From: GCA-020343675 sp964462945
GTDB lineage: Bacteria; Planctomycetota; Phycisphaerae; Sedimentisphaerales; Anaerobacaceae
Reading direction: 5' to 3'
NCBI GenBank assembly: GCA_964462945.1
Contig: CAYWZW010000063.1
Location: 1 to 32,075 of the forward strand
DNA: 32,075 bases
Position numbers and translations under genes: made by a program. Positions 6,154 through 12,402 of the stretch are shown one piece after another (the stretch's first letter is position 1; each line of letters starts with the position of its first letter). The notes beneath the pieces were generated by a model. That model had not been told where the DNA came from. It saw only the letters and a program-made list of their open reading frames with translations, and did no database searches.

Positions 6154-7371
6154 TCACGCTTCACTTACAAACTCCAGCCTTTGCCGCTGTGCGGCCCGGC
6201 TTAGCTCGGCTTCCATGCTCTTCTGTGCTGATGGCGTTAAGCTCACAGGCGCTCCGCCGAGCGGCCTGGTCCACATGTCCCGGATGTACTCTTCTTCGAG
6301 ACCTTCGATGTCTATGCCGCACAGCCACTGCCTGGCGTGCTCGACCTTGTTCAGTCTCGGCGGCACTCGCAGGTAGTACAGCTGCCCCGTGGACGGGCAC
6401 TTCAATACCGCGATGGCTACCTGCTCGTCGAATCCGTTCCTTGCTCTGACCGGCTCAGCCAACTCATCGTTTGGCGTAAGGAGGCTGTTCACATCCGCCT
6501 TCAACAGCCGGTTGTCTCCGTCTGTGTCGCAGGCTGTGAACGGCAGCTTCTGGAGCAGTCTTTCGGGCCCTATCTTCTTCATCAGAGCCGCCCTAAGCTG
6601 CGCATTCTCCGTTCTGAGAACCTCAAGAGGGTCCAGGTCGTCAGGATCTGCGTAAAAGGTCTCCTTGCTCACGGCTACTCCTATCATGAAGTAGTGCCTG
6701 GCCCGGCCGTGCTGCCATATACCTACCCGCTGGCGGTTGCTCACGTTGCCGAAGCCTGACTGCCTTCCGAGCCCGTCATACAATTTGATCTCGTAGTCCG
6801 GCTGGCGACTCCACGTATGGCCGTCGCCGGCGATGTTCTCGAGGATGGCCTGGACCTTCTCCAGGAGACCTTCCGTCCGTTTCCAGGGAGGTCTGAGCTT
6901 GGCAGTCACTTCCATCCAGAGGCGCCCGGCCGGGCGGTACAGACGGAAGCTTCTCCTGTACGGTGTCCAGACATAGGCTTGCCGGCCGTTAGCGTACACG
7001 AACTCTTCGCGCACGAACCGGCCTCGCCTGCTCAACTGGCGGAGCGTGCCCTTGTATCTGCCTATCTTGATTCCGTGCACCTCGTGGAACACTTCCCTGA
7101 TGGGCAAGTTCCAGCAGGACTCGTACCTGCTGACCGTCCTGATCATGCCTGCCTTTGGCCTCTCGGTCTGGTTCCAGTCCTTAGTCGTCACAATCCGTTC
7201 GCCCGGACTGCCTGCAGGATACTCGATGTCTTCGACCTCTGTGATCTGCCCGTCTTTTACGGTCAGGGTGGTCTCCTGCTGCTGCCCGTCCCTCAGTATC
7301 CGGACGCTTCCATTGTTGATCTCAAAGTAGCGGTTCCTTCCCCATCCGCCTTTGATCGTTAAAAGCCGCAT
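6154..7371 (-). CDS. hypothetical protein with DUF6745-like C-terminus (405 aa)
   Basis: The start has a near-perfect ribosome-binding site (AAAGGAGGTAACACA-ATG). Residues 1-60 look like a small beta domain and residues 85-165 are rich in aromatic and basic residues. Residues about 330-375 (VAIAVLKCPSTGQLYYLRVPP, then a helix) resemble the end of DUF6745-type proteins, which also carry an LK...STG..Y.LRVPP signature. That match is from memory and weak. The upstream neighbour at 7417-7833 belongs to a family that I recall sitting beside DUF6745 genes, which supports the guess. No catalytic motif is evident. Confidence 0.6.
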   Translation of the reverse strand: MRLLTIKGGWGRNRYFEINNGSVRILRDGQQQETTLTVKDGQITEVEDIEYPAGSPGERIVTTKDWNQTERPKAGMIRTVSRYESCWNLPIREVFHEVHGIKIGRYKGTLRQLSRRGRFVREEFVYANGRQAYVWTPYRRSFRLYRPAGRLWMEVTAKLRPPWKRTEGLLEKVQAILENIAGDGHTWSRQPDYEIKLYDGLGRQSGFGNVSNRQRVGIWQHGRARHYFMIGVAVSKETFYADPDDLDPLEVLRTENAQLRAALMKKIGPERLLQKLPFTACDTDGDNRLLKADVNSLLTPNDELAEPVRARNGFDEQVAIAVLKCPSTGQLYYLRVPPRLNKVEHARQWLCGIDIEGLEEEYIRDMWTRPLGGAPVSLTPSAQKSMEAELSRAAQRQRLEFVSEA

Positions 7372-7416
7372 TGTGTTACCTCCTTTCTTAGACGTGTCTC
7401 TTGTCTATCCGTATGG

Positions 7417-7833
7417 TCAGTCAACCACTCTTCTGTTCATGGTCTCGTCGTATTCCCGTTGTGCGTAGACCACGTACCTGCCTTCCGGTATCCCTAAGGC
7501 GTTATGCTCGGGATGCTTCAAGGTTGCCGCTCTGGCTACTTTCAACAGGATGACCGGCCCGGCCATGACGCCTATGCCCAGGCTGCCTAAAAAGCCTCTT
7601 CGGCTTACGTAGCCTGAAGTTTCTGTGACCCGGGCCGACGCGCTGTCGCCCAAAGCCACCGCATCCACCTGACCGCCTGTAAGCTCGTGCTTGTGGCCTG
7701 TGATCTCGCCCTCTGCGATCACGCGAGGATCGTTCATCTTCTGGCCTGCCTGCTGGAACAGGTCCTGCCACTGGCCTTCAAGGTTCTCCGGCACCGGGAT
7801 CAGGATCATCTCACCGTGTCTGTACGCTTTCAT
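7417..7833 (-). CDS. conserved hypothetical protein carrying an internal Tat-like motif (138 aa)
   Basis: The ends of this protein match a small conserved family I recognise only by pattern: an N-terminal HGEMILIPV strand, AEGEITGHKHEL near residue 42, then ATLKHPEHN, a GRYVV strand and REYD...RRVVD at the C-terminus. Between residues about 74 and 100 it carries SRRGFLGSLGIGVMAG followed by a hydrophobic run and ARA-A, a near-consensus twin-arginine signal sequence in the wrong place. The start has an AAAGGAG ribosome-binding site. Function unknown. It is probably co-transcribed with the downstream 405-aa gene, with 45 bases between them. Confidence 0.72.
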   Translation of the reverse strand: MKAYRHGEMILIPVPENLEGQWQDLFQQAGQKMNDPRVIAEGEITGHKHELTGGQVDAVALGDSASARVTETSGYVSRRGFLGSLGIGVMAGPVILLKVARAATLKHPEHNALGIPEGRYVVYAQREYDETMNRRVVD

Positions 7834-7851
7834 GATTTGCTCCTTTCAAAA

Positions 7852-7885
7852 CTTGCCTGCCAGATGTGGGGCGGACTTGTCCGCC
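7852..7885. repeat. dispersed palindromic repeat, family 2 copy 1
   Basis: The 34-base element has a perfect 7-bp inverted repeat (GGCGGAC-TT-GTCCGCC). It matches 28 of 34 bases of the copy at 10713-10746 inside a coding gene, and its first half matches the copy at 7935-7964. It begins a few bases upstream of the ribosome-binding site of the 138-aa gene. Confidence 0.7.
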
Positions 7886-7902
7886 TCTGGCGGAATGTGC
7901 GC

Positions 7903-7935
7903 AAAAAAATCGCCTCCCGCACTGTGCGAAGAGGC
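7903..7935 (-). terminator. rho-independent terminator after the 95-aa gene
   Basis: On the minus strand, GCCTCTTCGC (7935-7926) pairs with GCGGGAGGC (7920-7912) with a small bulge around a 5-base loop, followed by a 7-T run (7909-7903). Dispersed palindromic repeats sit on both sides. Confidence 0.8.
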
Positions 7936-7964
7936 TTGCCTGCCGGCTGTGGGGCAGGCTCGCC
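7935..7964. repeat. dispersed palindromic repeat, family 2 copy 2
   Basis: CTTGCCTGCC followed by TGTGGGGC matches the start of the copy at 7852-7885. A perfect 7-bp inverted repeat, GCCTGCC (7938-7944) and GGCAGGC (7953-7959), lies within it. Confidence 0.6.
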
Positions 7965-8032
7965 AAATTCATTCGATCCAACAAAATGTTAAGGCAATCA
8001 TAAGCATCACCTCACTTTCGAATTCACGATTG

Positions 8033-8320
8033 TCACATTGTTCGATCTGCGTCTCGCAGCGCCTCCAATACGGCTTCCACATCTGCCCTGGCCTGCTCCA
8101 GGACCCGGATCGCTCCATTTAGCGTGCTCTCGCCGCCCTCGATGATCTCAACGACCATAAAGGTGAATAGGCCGCCCCCGATGTTCTCACCTGTGACTTT
8201 GGCCAGCAAGGTTTGCAGGCTGCGGCAATCCCGCTCGGCATCGATAGGCAGCAAATCGGCGTGCGGATACGCGTCATAGACGATCCGGGCGATGTTGATC
8301 TGTTCTTTGCTTTTGCGCAT
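8033..8320 (-). CDS. hypothetical protein (95 aa)
   Basis: The start has an AGAAGGAG ribosome-binding site. The protein is mostly helical: residues 1-60 contain the pattern IARIVYDAYPHAD..., residues 50-60 are Gly-rich and hydrophobic (GGGLFTFMVVEI), and the last 30 residues form a charged helix suggestive of a coiled coil. I recognise no domain. It lies in the middle of the run of small island genes, 66 bases after the next gene upstream, and its transcript ends at the terminator at 7903-7935. Confidence 0.7.
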   Translation of the reverse strand: MRKSKEQINIARIVYDAYPHADLLPIDAERDCRSLQTLLAKVTGENIGGGLFTFMVVEIIEGGESTLNGAIRVLEQARADVEAVLEALRDADRTM

Positions 8321-8386
8321 AATTTTGCTCCTTCTAAGCTTACAGGGATTTCTTGTTTGCGGGTTAAGTGAGCAGGATGAACCGTC

Positions 8387-8803
8387 TTATAACCAGGGCG
8401 GCACTTCCCTGCCCAATGCTTCCAAGACGGTCCGACAGGGGAATTTGTAATTCTTGCCGCTGCCAGACCGTGCTATGACTGGGTACTTGCGGCTCTTGGT
8501 CCTGAAACCACAAATAGTATAAGGCTGTCCCTGAAAGGTAAATTCCTTGCCAAGGTCAGCGGGTTCAAGACCAAATAGCTTCGCGTTGCGTTTGAAGGAC
8601 TCGGTTTCTTCGGTGATCGGCTTGCCGTTGCAGTCCCGCACCGCAATCTTCAGCTGAAATCTGCAGTGGCTTACCTCGAACGTGCACTGACCCAGATCAA
8701 TCGCTACACCCAGCTTTTCTGCCAGGGGCTTGAGAGCAGCCTTCAGGCGTTTACTGATGTATGCCACTGTGGCTCTGTCCAATTGTCTGATGACAGTCTC
8801 CAT
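8387..8803 (-). CDS. phage/mobile-element-type hypothetical protein (138 aa)
   Basis: The start is the ATG at 8803, preceded by GAAAGGAACC; a longer frame (to 8878) lacks a ribosome-binding site. The N-terminal 45 residues are helical. The C-terminal 60 residues carry the pattern GKEFTFQGQPYTICGFRTKSR, KYPVIAR, NYKFP and a final leucine-rich helix. I associate this YTI.G...R..KYPV......KFP pattern with small proteins of tailed-phage and plasmid genomes. No enzymatic motif is visible. It fits the mobile-element character of the region; function unknown. Confidence 0.7.
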   Translation of the reverse strand: METVIRQLDRATVAYISKRLKAALKPLAEKLGVAIDLGQCTFEVSHCRFQLKIAVRDCNGKPITEETESFKRNAKLFGLEPADLGKEFTFQGQPYTICGFRTKSRKYPVIARSGSGKNYKFPCRTVLEALGREVPPWL

Positions 8804-8892
8804 TTGTTGGTTCCTTTCAAAAAGGTGGTGATATTCTGTGTATCTCTTGCCCCGAGGACTTTGCCGATAGTCCAGCATCGGCTTCTTTGTAC

Positions 8893-9354
8893 CTAACCGG
8901 TTGTTCCCGTGATATCCTGTTGGACTATATCGACCCTCAGGTGCTCACCGTGTTCCTTGATCCATCCCCTGACTGCCCGAAGGTTCTCCCGGCCGTCGTA
9001 ATCCCGGCATCTTTGCAGGTATTCGAACAGGCCTTTCTCTGCCGCAGTTTTGCTGCTGTATGCGCGGACGTGGACCACCCTGCATTTGTCTGTGACAACC
9101 ACTACCCAGTCTTTCTTATGCGGGCCGACCGATACCTCATCACAGGTATTTATCCTTTCGCACAGCCTGCTGACATCCTTGAAATCCAGCGGCTTCAACG
9201 AGCCGCTGTCGGTAGCGATATCCTCGATGACCCGGTCGGGAATACCAGGGCCGGTTCGAAGATTCTCGTCCTGATGGAATCGCAGGGCCGCCAGGATAGT
9301 GGCCAGCTCGCGGCCATTGACGACTAAGGCAAATTGTTTCTTCAAGCGTGACAT
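8893..9354 (-). CDS. mobile-element hypothetical protein (153 aa)
   Basis: The start at 9354 (MSRLKKQF) follows GAAAGGAAAG at good spacing; the longer frame begins with GTG inside that ribosome-binding site and is rejected. Residues 8-60 (LVVNGRELATILAALRFHQDE..., DIATDSGSLKPLDF) look like a helical module recurrent in island and plasmid proteins that begins NGRELATILAALR. Residues 95-130 hold a beta-beta-alpha stretch with conserved-looking tyrosines and charges (VVHVRAYSSKTAAEKGLFEY). Function unknown. Confidence 0.7.
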   Translation of the reverse strand: MSRLKKQFALVVNGRELATILAALRFHQDENLRTGPGIPDRVIEDIATDSGSLKPLDFKDVSRLCERINTCDEVSVGPHKKDWVVVVTDKCRVVHVRAYSSKTAAEKGLFEYLQRCRDYDGRENLRAVRGWIKEHGEHLRVDIVQQDITGTTG

Positions 9355-9442
9355 AATGATCTTTCCTTTCACTCAAATAGGGTATTTGCTTAAAACGAGC
9401 GCATGGCTTGATTTGAAAAACGGATGTTCGGTCGTGTGTGAA

Positions 9443-9613
9443 CTACTTGCTATCTACCACTTCATACCCCGTGATTTCGGTATCTAAGATGTCTGCGGCA
9501 GTAGTCGTATCATTTACCGTGTAGTCCAATTCGTTCACCACTTCCGAAATCTCAACACCCTCATCAACTGACATTACAACACGCATCTCTAATTTTACGG
9601 TTACCTTTCTCAT
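9443..9613 (-). CDS. small acidic mobile-element protein (56 aa)
   Basis: A 56-codon gene with a GGGAGATAACC ribosome-binding site directly before its ATG. The product starts with a basic beta strand (MRKVTVKLEMRVVMSVDEG) and then turns acidic, with VVNELDYTVNDTT, ADILDTEI and GYEVVDSK. Short proteins with the ELDY....DTT...I.DTEI..YEV.DSK pattern are familiar on integrative elements, without a known role. It lies 34 bases downstream of the 80-aa gene, in the same transcription unit as the 153-aa gene. Confidence 0.8.
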   Translation of the reverse strand: MRKVTVKLEMRVVMSVDEGVEISEVVNELDYTVNDTTTAADILDTEITGYEVVDSK

Positions 9614-9646
9614 GGTTATCTCCCGTGAAAAGATTCAATCGGTCAG

Positions 9647-9889
9647 TTATTTGCCATCGCATTCACTGCAAAGACACTGGTCAGTTGTCTGGAGGTCGCA
9701 TCTGCACGTGGAGCACAAATGCGTAACCTCTGTGCACAGATGCTGGGGTTCCAATGCAGATAGAAAGGTGTCGCTGTCCATCTCCCGGACTATTCGTTCC
9801 CCTTTTTCCCGAGCCTGAGGTTCATTGTCTGCTTTGACTTCGACAAGGACCGACCCCGCATAACGAATTCTTACTTGATATTCATTCAT
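9647..9889 (-). CDS. hypothetical protein with C-terminal zinc-binding cysteines (80 aa)
   Basis: Residues 1-40 form a beta-alpha unit (MNEYQVRIRYAGSVLVEVKA, then an AREKGERIVREMD helix) like many small mobile-element proteins. Residues 52-77 hold six cysteines, including CSTC and CSEC, consistent with one zinc site. The start has GGGAGATTAGAAG before the ATG. It is the first gene after the terminator at 9903-9940, so it heads a unit with the 56- and 153-aa genes. Function unknown. Confidence 0.7.
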   Translation of the reverse strand: MNEYQVRIRYAGSVLVEVKADNEPQAREKGERIVREMDSDTFLSALEPQHLCTEVTHLCSTCRCDLQTTDQCLCSECDGK

Positions 9890-9902
9890 CTTCTAATCTC
9901 CC

Positions 9903-9940
9903 AAAGAAAGGGCATCTGCCCGATGTCAAACAGATGCCCT
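9903..9940 (-). terminator. rho-independent terminator after the 190-aa gene
   Basis: A perfect 10-bp stem, AGGGCATCTG (9909-9918) against CAGATGCCCT (9931-9940), has a 12-base loop and, on the minus strand, a TTTCTTT tail. Its stem is nearly the same as that of the hairpin at 4979-5019 behind the Ubl gene. Confidence 0.88.
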
Positions 9941-9988
9941 CGTTACCATTTCCAGTTCAGTGCCGATGACGGTTGAAAGTACATCGCC

Positions 9989-10561
9989 TCAATCTTCGTA
10001 ACTGACGCCGACGTCGGCAATGAATCGCAGCAGCTTCGCCAGATCATGTTCTTCGAAGAATACGTCTTTCGTTGCATCCGCCACCGTGCCATCCAGCCAT
10101 TGTTCAACTGGCAGAGTCGGCAAGGCAGCAGTCAGACCTTCTGCCTCTATTGCCAATCTCCTGAGCTTGTGGACTATCTGGCCTCGTCTCTGGATCTCAT
10201 CCAGAGCGTCCTTGATGGGTCTTGGATGCCCGATCACGTCTTTTAAGATCCTGATCTCTTCTGCAAACTGCCGTGACTGCTCGCCTCCGACATCGAGGCT
10301 CTCCAGCACCTCTTCAATTGCTTCATATACCTTGTCAAGCATACTTACCTCCATTGTTCTTTTCGTTGTTTGGCTTTTCAGGGTCATGTTGTACGGCTGG
10401 TATTCATGGTCCGGCGGCTCAATGGGATTGCCCTCGGCATCTTCATAGTCGCACTGGTCGCCAGCAATGAACTCCTGATGCGTACAGACAAACCTGCCTT
10501 TGCCATTCTTCTTGAACGTCTGAGTGACAAAGCCGACCGTTGTCTTTGTAAACTTATCCAT
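9989..10561 (-). CDS. hypothetical protein (190 aa)
   Basis: The start follows GAAAGGGCC and overlaps the end of the 234-aa gene by 8 bases, so the pair is translationally coupled. Residues 1-60 look like a small beta domain (GFVTQTFKKNGKGRFVCTHQ, GDQCDYED, EGNPIEPPDHEYQPYNM) of a kind I associate with mobile elements. Residues 70-190 are helical with heptad-like spacing and may form a coiled coil. No catalytic residues are recognisable. The transcript ends at the terminator at 9903-9940. Confidence 0.7.
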   Translation of the reverse strand: MDKFTKTTVGFVTQTFKKNGKGRFVCTHQEFIAGDQCDYEDAEGNPIEPPDHEYQPYNMTLKSQTTKRTMEVSMLDKVYEAIEEVLESLDVGGEQSRQFAEEIRILKDVIGHPRPIKDALDEIQRRGQIVHKLRRLAIEAEGLTAALPTLPVEQWLDGTVADATKDVFFEEHDLAKLLRFIADVGVSYED

Positions 10562-11258
10562 GATCGGCCCTTTCGGATTCGCTCGTGCCCTCTCTGCTGC
10601 CTTTCAACAGGTCGGCAGCGTGGCCTTTGATCTCTTGCCATTGGCGCTGCAGGGCAGCAGACAAGTCGGAGGCATACTGATCCCCGAACTTGATCAGAAA
10701 CTCATATGCAACCTTGTCCGCCAGATGTACGGCGGACTTGTCGCCCTGCTTTTTGGACATAATGCAGGCATCCATGCGCCGGCCGTTCCATAGGCCTCCT
10801 TTCATAGGGCCGGTGAATACCTCATCTCCGTGGTCGGCGAGATATTGGGCCGCCGCCTCGTAATTGGCCGTGTTCGTACTGTGGTCCTGATGGGCGTTAT
10901 CCACAGATAGGTCCACTTCCGTGCAGACACCTTTGGAATCAATGACTTGCAACACAGGCCGCATGGAGGTGGGGTCCGTCATGATCTGGTGAGTATATTC
11001 CGCTGCTTCACGGACATCGCTGGCGTTCACGTCGATCACATAGACAACACGGAACAACGGCTCATCGCCTTTCTCCTTGGGCGGAGGGTCAACTTTCAGC
11101 CCCGGCGACGCGCCCTTGCCGTGCTGCACGCCCCAGGTGTAAGCCTCCTCACAGGCGGAGCACAGCGCCCTTACTTGATCGAATGGCTTTTCCACAGATA
11201 CGGGTACCTCTTTGACGGATGGGTTCTCGCACAGCGGATTCTGGCAACAGGTTTCCAT
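10554..11258 (-). CDS. hypothetical protein with N-terminal cysteine cluster (234 aa)
   Basis: The start has an AAAGGAG ribosome-binding site. Residues 4-36 contain five cysteines (CCQNPLC near the start and CSAC at 33-36), suggesting a zinc knuckle. The middle (residues 68-120) is a beta-alpha domain starting FRVVYVIDVNASDVREAAEYTHQIM. Residues about 165-180 (GDKSAVHLADKV) are encoded by a copy of a dispersed palindrome (10713-10746). The C-terminus is helical and charged. No known function. It overlaps the 190-aa gene by 8 bases. Confidence 0.7.
   Translation of the reverse strand: METCCQNPLCENPSVKEVPVSVEKPFDQVRALCSACEEAYTWGVQHGKGASPGLKVDPPPKEKGDEPLFRVVYVIDVNASDVREAAEYTHQIMTDPTSMRPVLQVIDSKGVCTEVDLSVDNAHQDHSTNTANYEAAAQYLADHGDEVFTGPMKGGLWNGRRMDACIMSKKQGDKSAVHLADKVAYEFLIKFGDQYASDLSAALQRQWQEIKGHAADLLKGSREGTSESERADHG
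10713..10746. repeat. dispersed palindromic repeat, family 2 copy 3, inside a gene
   Basis: An element with inverted repeat GTCCGCC (10716-10722) and GGCGGAC (10731-10737). It matches 28 of 34 bases of the intergenic copy at 7852-7885 and is read through in frame by the 234-aa gene. Confidence 0.65.
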
Positions 11259-11332
11259 ACGAATGCTCCTTTCTTTTCAAATGAAGTTGCTGTTTCAATA
11301 CAAATGTTGCACTTGACGGTAAGACAGATGAG

Positions 11333-12232
11333 CTACTCGGCGGGTTCGGCTGAGCTGAACAATTCGGGGGCTATTTCCTCCAAGGTCTTCGGCTGCCAAT
11401 ACATATCCCGCTCGATGGGCAAGCCCATCGGACCATTGACACTCTCAAGCTCTGACAGGCTGAAGTAGCCGAGTTCCTTGCAGTGGCCGTCCACAAGGCC
11501 GAAGAATCTGTAATCCACTTCCTTGCCCGAGTCGTCCGTCACAGGCTCTCCCTCGGTGACATACCAAGTCCAGTTTGAGCTGGGCGTGAAGTACCTCGTA
11601 TAAACGACTGCTTTACCGCCCTTGCTCTCCTGCGAATACAGCGGCGGCAGCTTCCCGCGTATCTCCTCGGTGAGCAGCTTCATCCCACGGATCCTGTTGT
11701 TCGCGGCCCTCTTGTCGGCCGTGACAACGCTGGCGCCCCCGACGCAAATTACACGCTCTGCGGGGATATTCATCTCCCGGGCGAGACCGCCGAGGAATGC
11801 CGTCATGTTGCGGTTCTGCTGCTCGCGGGAGATTGGGTCGGACTCTATGGCCGGTATCGGCTGAGTCAACAAGTCGATCTGATCTTGCTCGAGTTCTATG
11901 ACAACACGGCCATTGTCTTCAGAATACCATTCAAAGTATCCGCTGCCTTTGACGTAATCTGCAGGAGGGAGCCCTGCGGTCATGTCACCAACATTGCCTT
12001 TCTGTAATTTCGAAAAACCTTCCATGTACTTGGCTGCTCCTTCCGTGTTTGCAGACTCTCCATCACCGCGAAGCCTTACCTTCGCTCCTCTAATATCTCT
12101 GTGGAAGTTCCCTTCCAGGTCAAAGACGACCTTCTCATCGATACCGGCGAATCTCATCCAGCCGGTCACCTTGCCCGGGACAGTATTGTCCAGGACGCCT
12201 TCAATAAATTGTCCGTTTGGTCTCCAAGCCAT
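11333..12232 (-). CDS. DUF2958 domain protein of mobile elements (299 aa)
   Basis: Residues about 190-280 match the DUF2958 pattern: LPPLYSQE at the start, then YFTPSSNWTWYVTEGEPV, YRFFGLVDG, ELGYFSLSELESV and GLPIERDMYW. DUF2958 proteins are common on plasmids and integrative elements and have no established activity. Residues 1-100 form a separate beta-rich domain (VTGWMRFAGIDEKVVFDLEGNF, GAKVRLRGDG), and residues 110-175 link the two. The start at 12232 is set by a textbook ribosome-binding site (GGAGGTGATCC, then AA-ATG); the longer frame to 12292 would run through the upstream terminator hairpin. Good evidence that this region is mobile DNA. Confidence 0.85.
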   Translation of the reverse strand: MAWRPNGQFIEGVLDNTVPGKVTGWMRFAGIDEKVVFDLEGNFHRDIRGAKVRLRGDGESANTEGAAKYMEGFSKLQKGNVGDMTAGLPPADYVKGSGYFEWYSEDNGRVVIELEQDQIDLLTQPIPAIESDPISREQQNRNMTAFLGGLAREMNIPAERVICVGGASVVTADKRAANNRIRGMKLLTEEIRGKLPPLYSQESKGGKAVVYTRYFTPSSNWTWYVTEGEPVTDDSGKEVDYRFFGLVDGHCKELGYFSLSELESVNGPMGLPIERDMYWQPKTLEEIAPELFSSAEPAE

Positions 12233-12251
12233 TTGGATCACCTCCATTTCT

Positions 12252-12290
12252 AAAAAACGATGGCACGCTTCGCTTGGGGAGCGGGCCATC
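12252..12290 (-). terminator. rho-independent terminator after the GHKL ATPase gene
   Basis: On the minus strand, GATGGCCCGCT (12290-12280) pairs with AGCGTGCCATC (12269-12259) with one mismatch, and GTTTTTT follows. It separates the ATPase gene from the DUF2958 gene. Confidence 0.85.
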
Positions 12291-12402
12291 ATGGGTGACG
12301 TTGATTGTTGAATTCACAAGAGAGAATCTCTTGCTATTGGTGGAAATTGCCCTGTGAGAGCCGGGCTGTGAATCAGGGCCTACAAGTGCTCTTGTGTCCT
12401 GA

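Noticed and set aside
7975..8015. Ten-codon frame after a GTGAGGTGAT ribosome-binding site, just upstream of the terminator at 7903-7935
   Set aside because: Too short to support. It could be a leader peptide but nothing else backs it.
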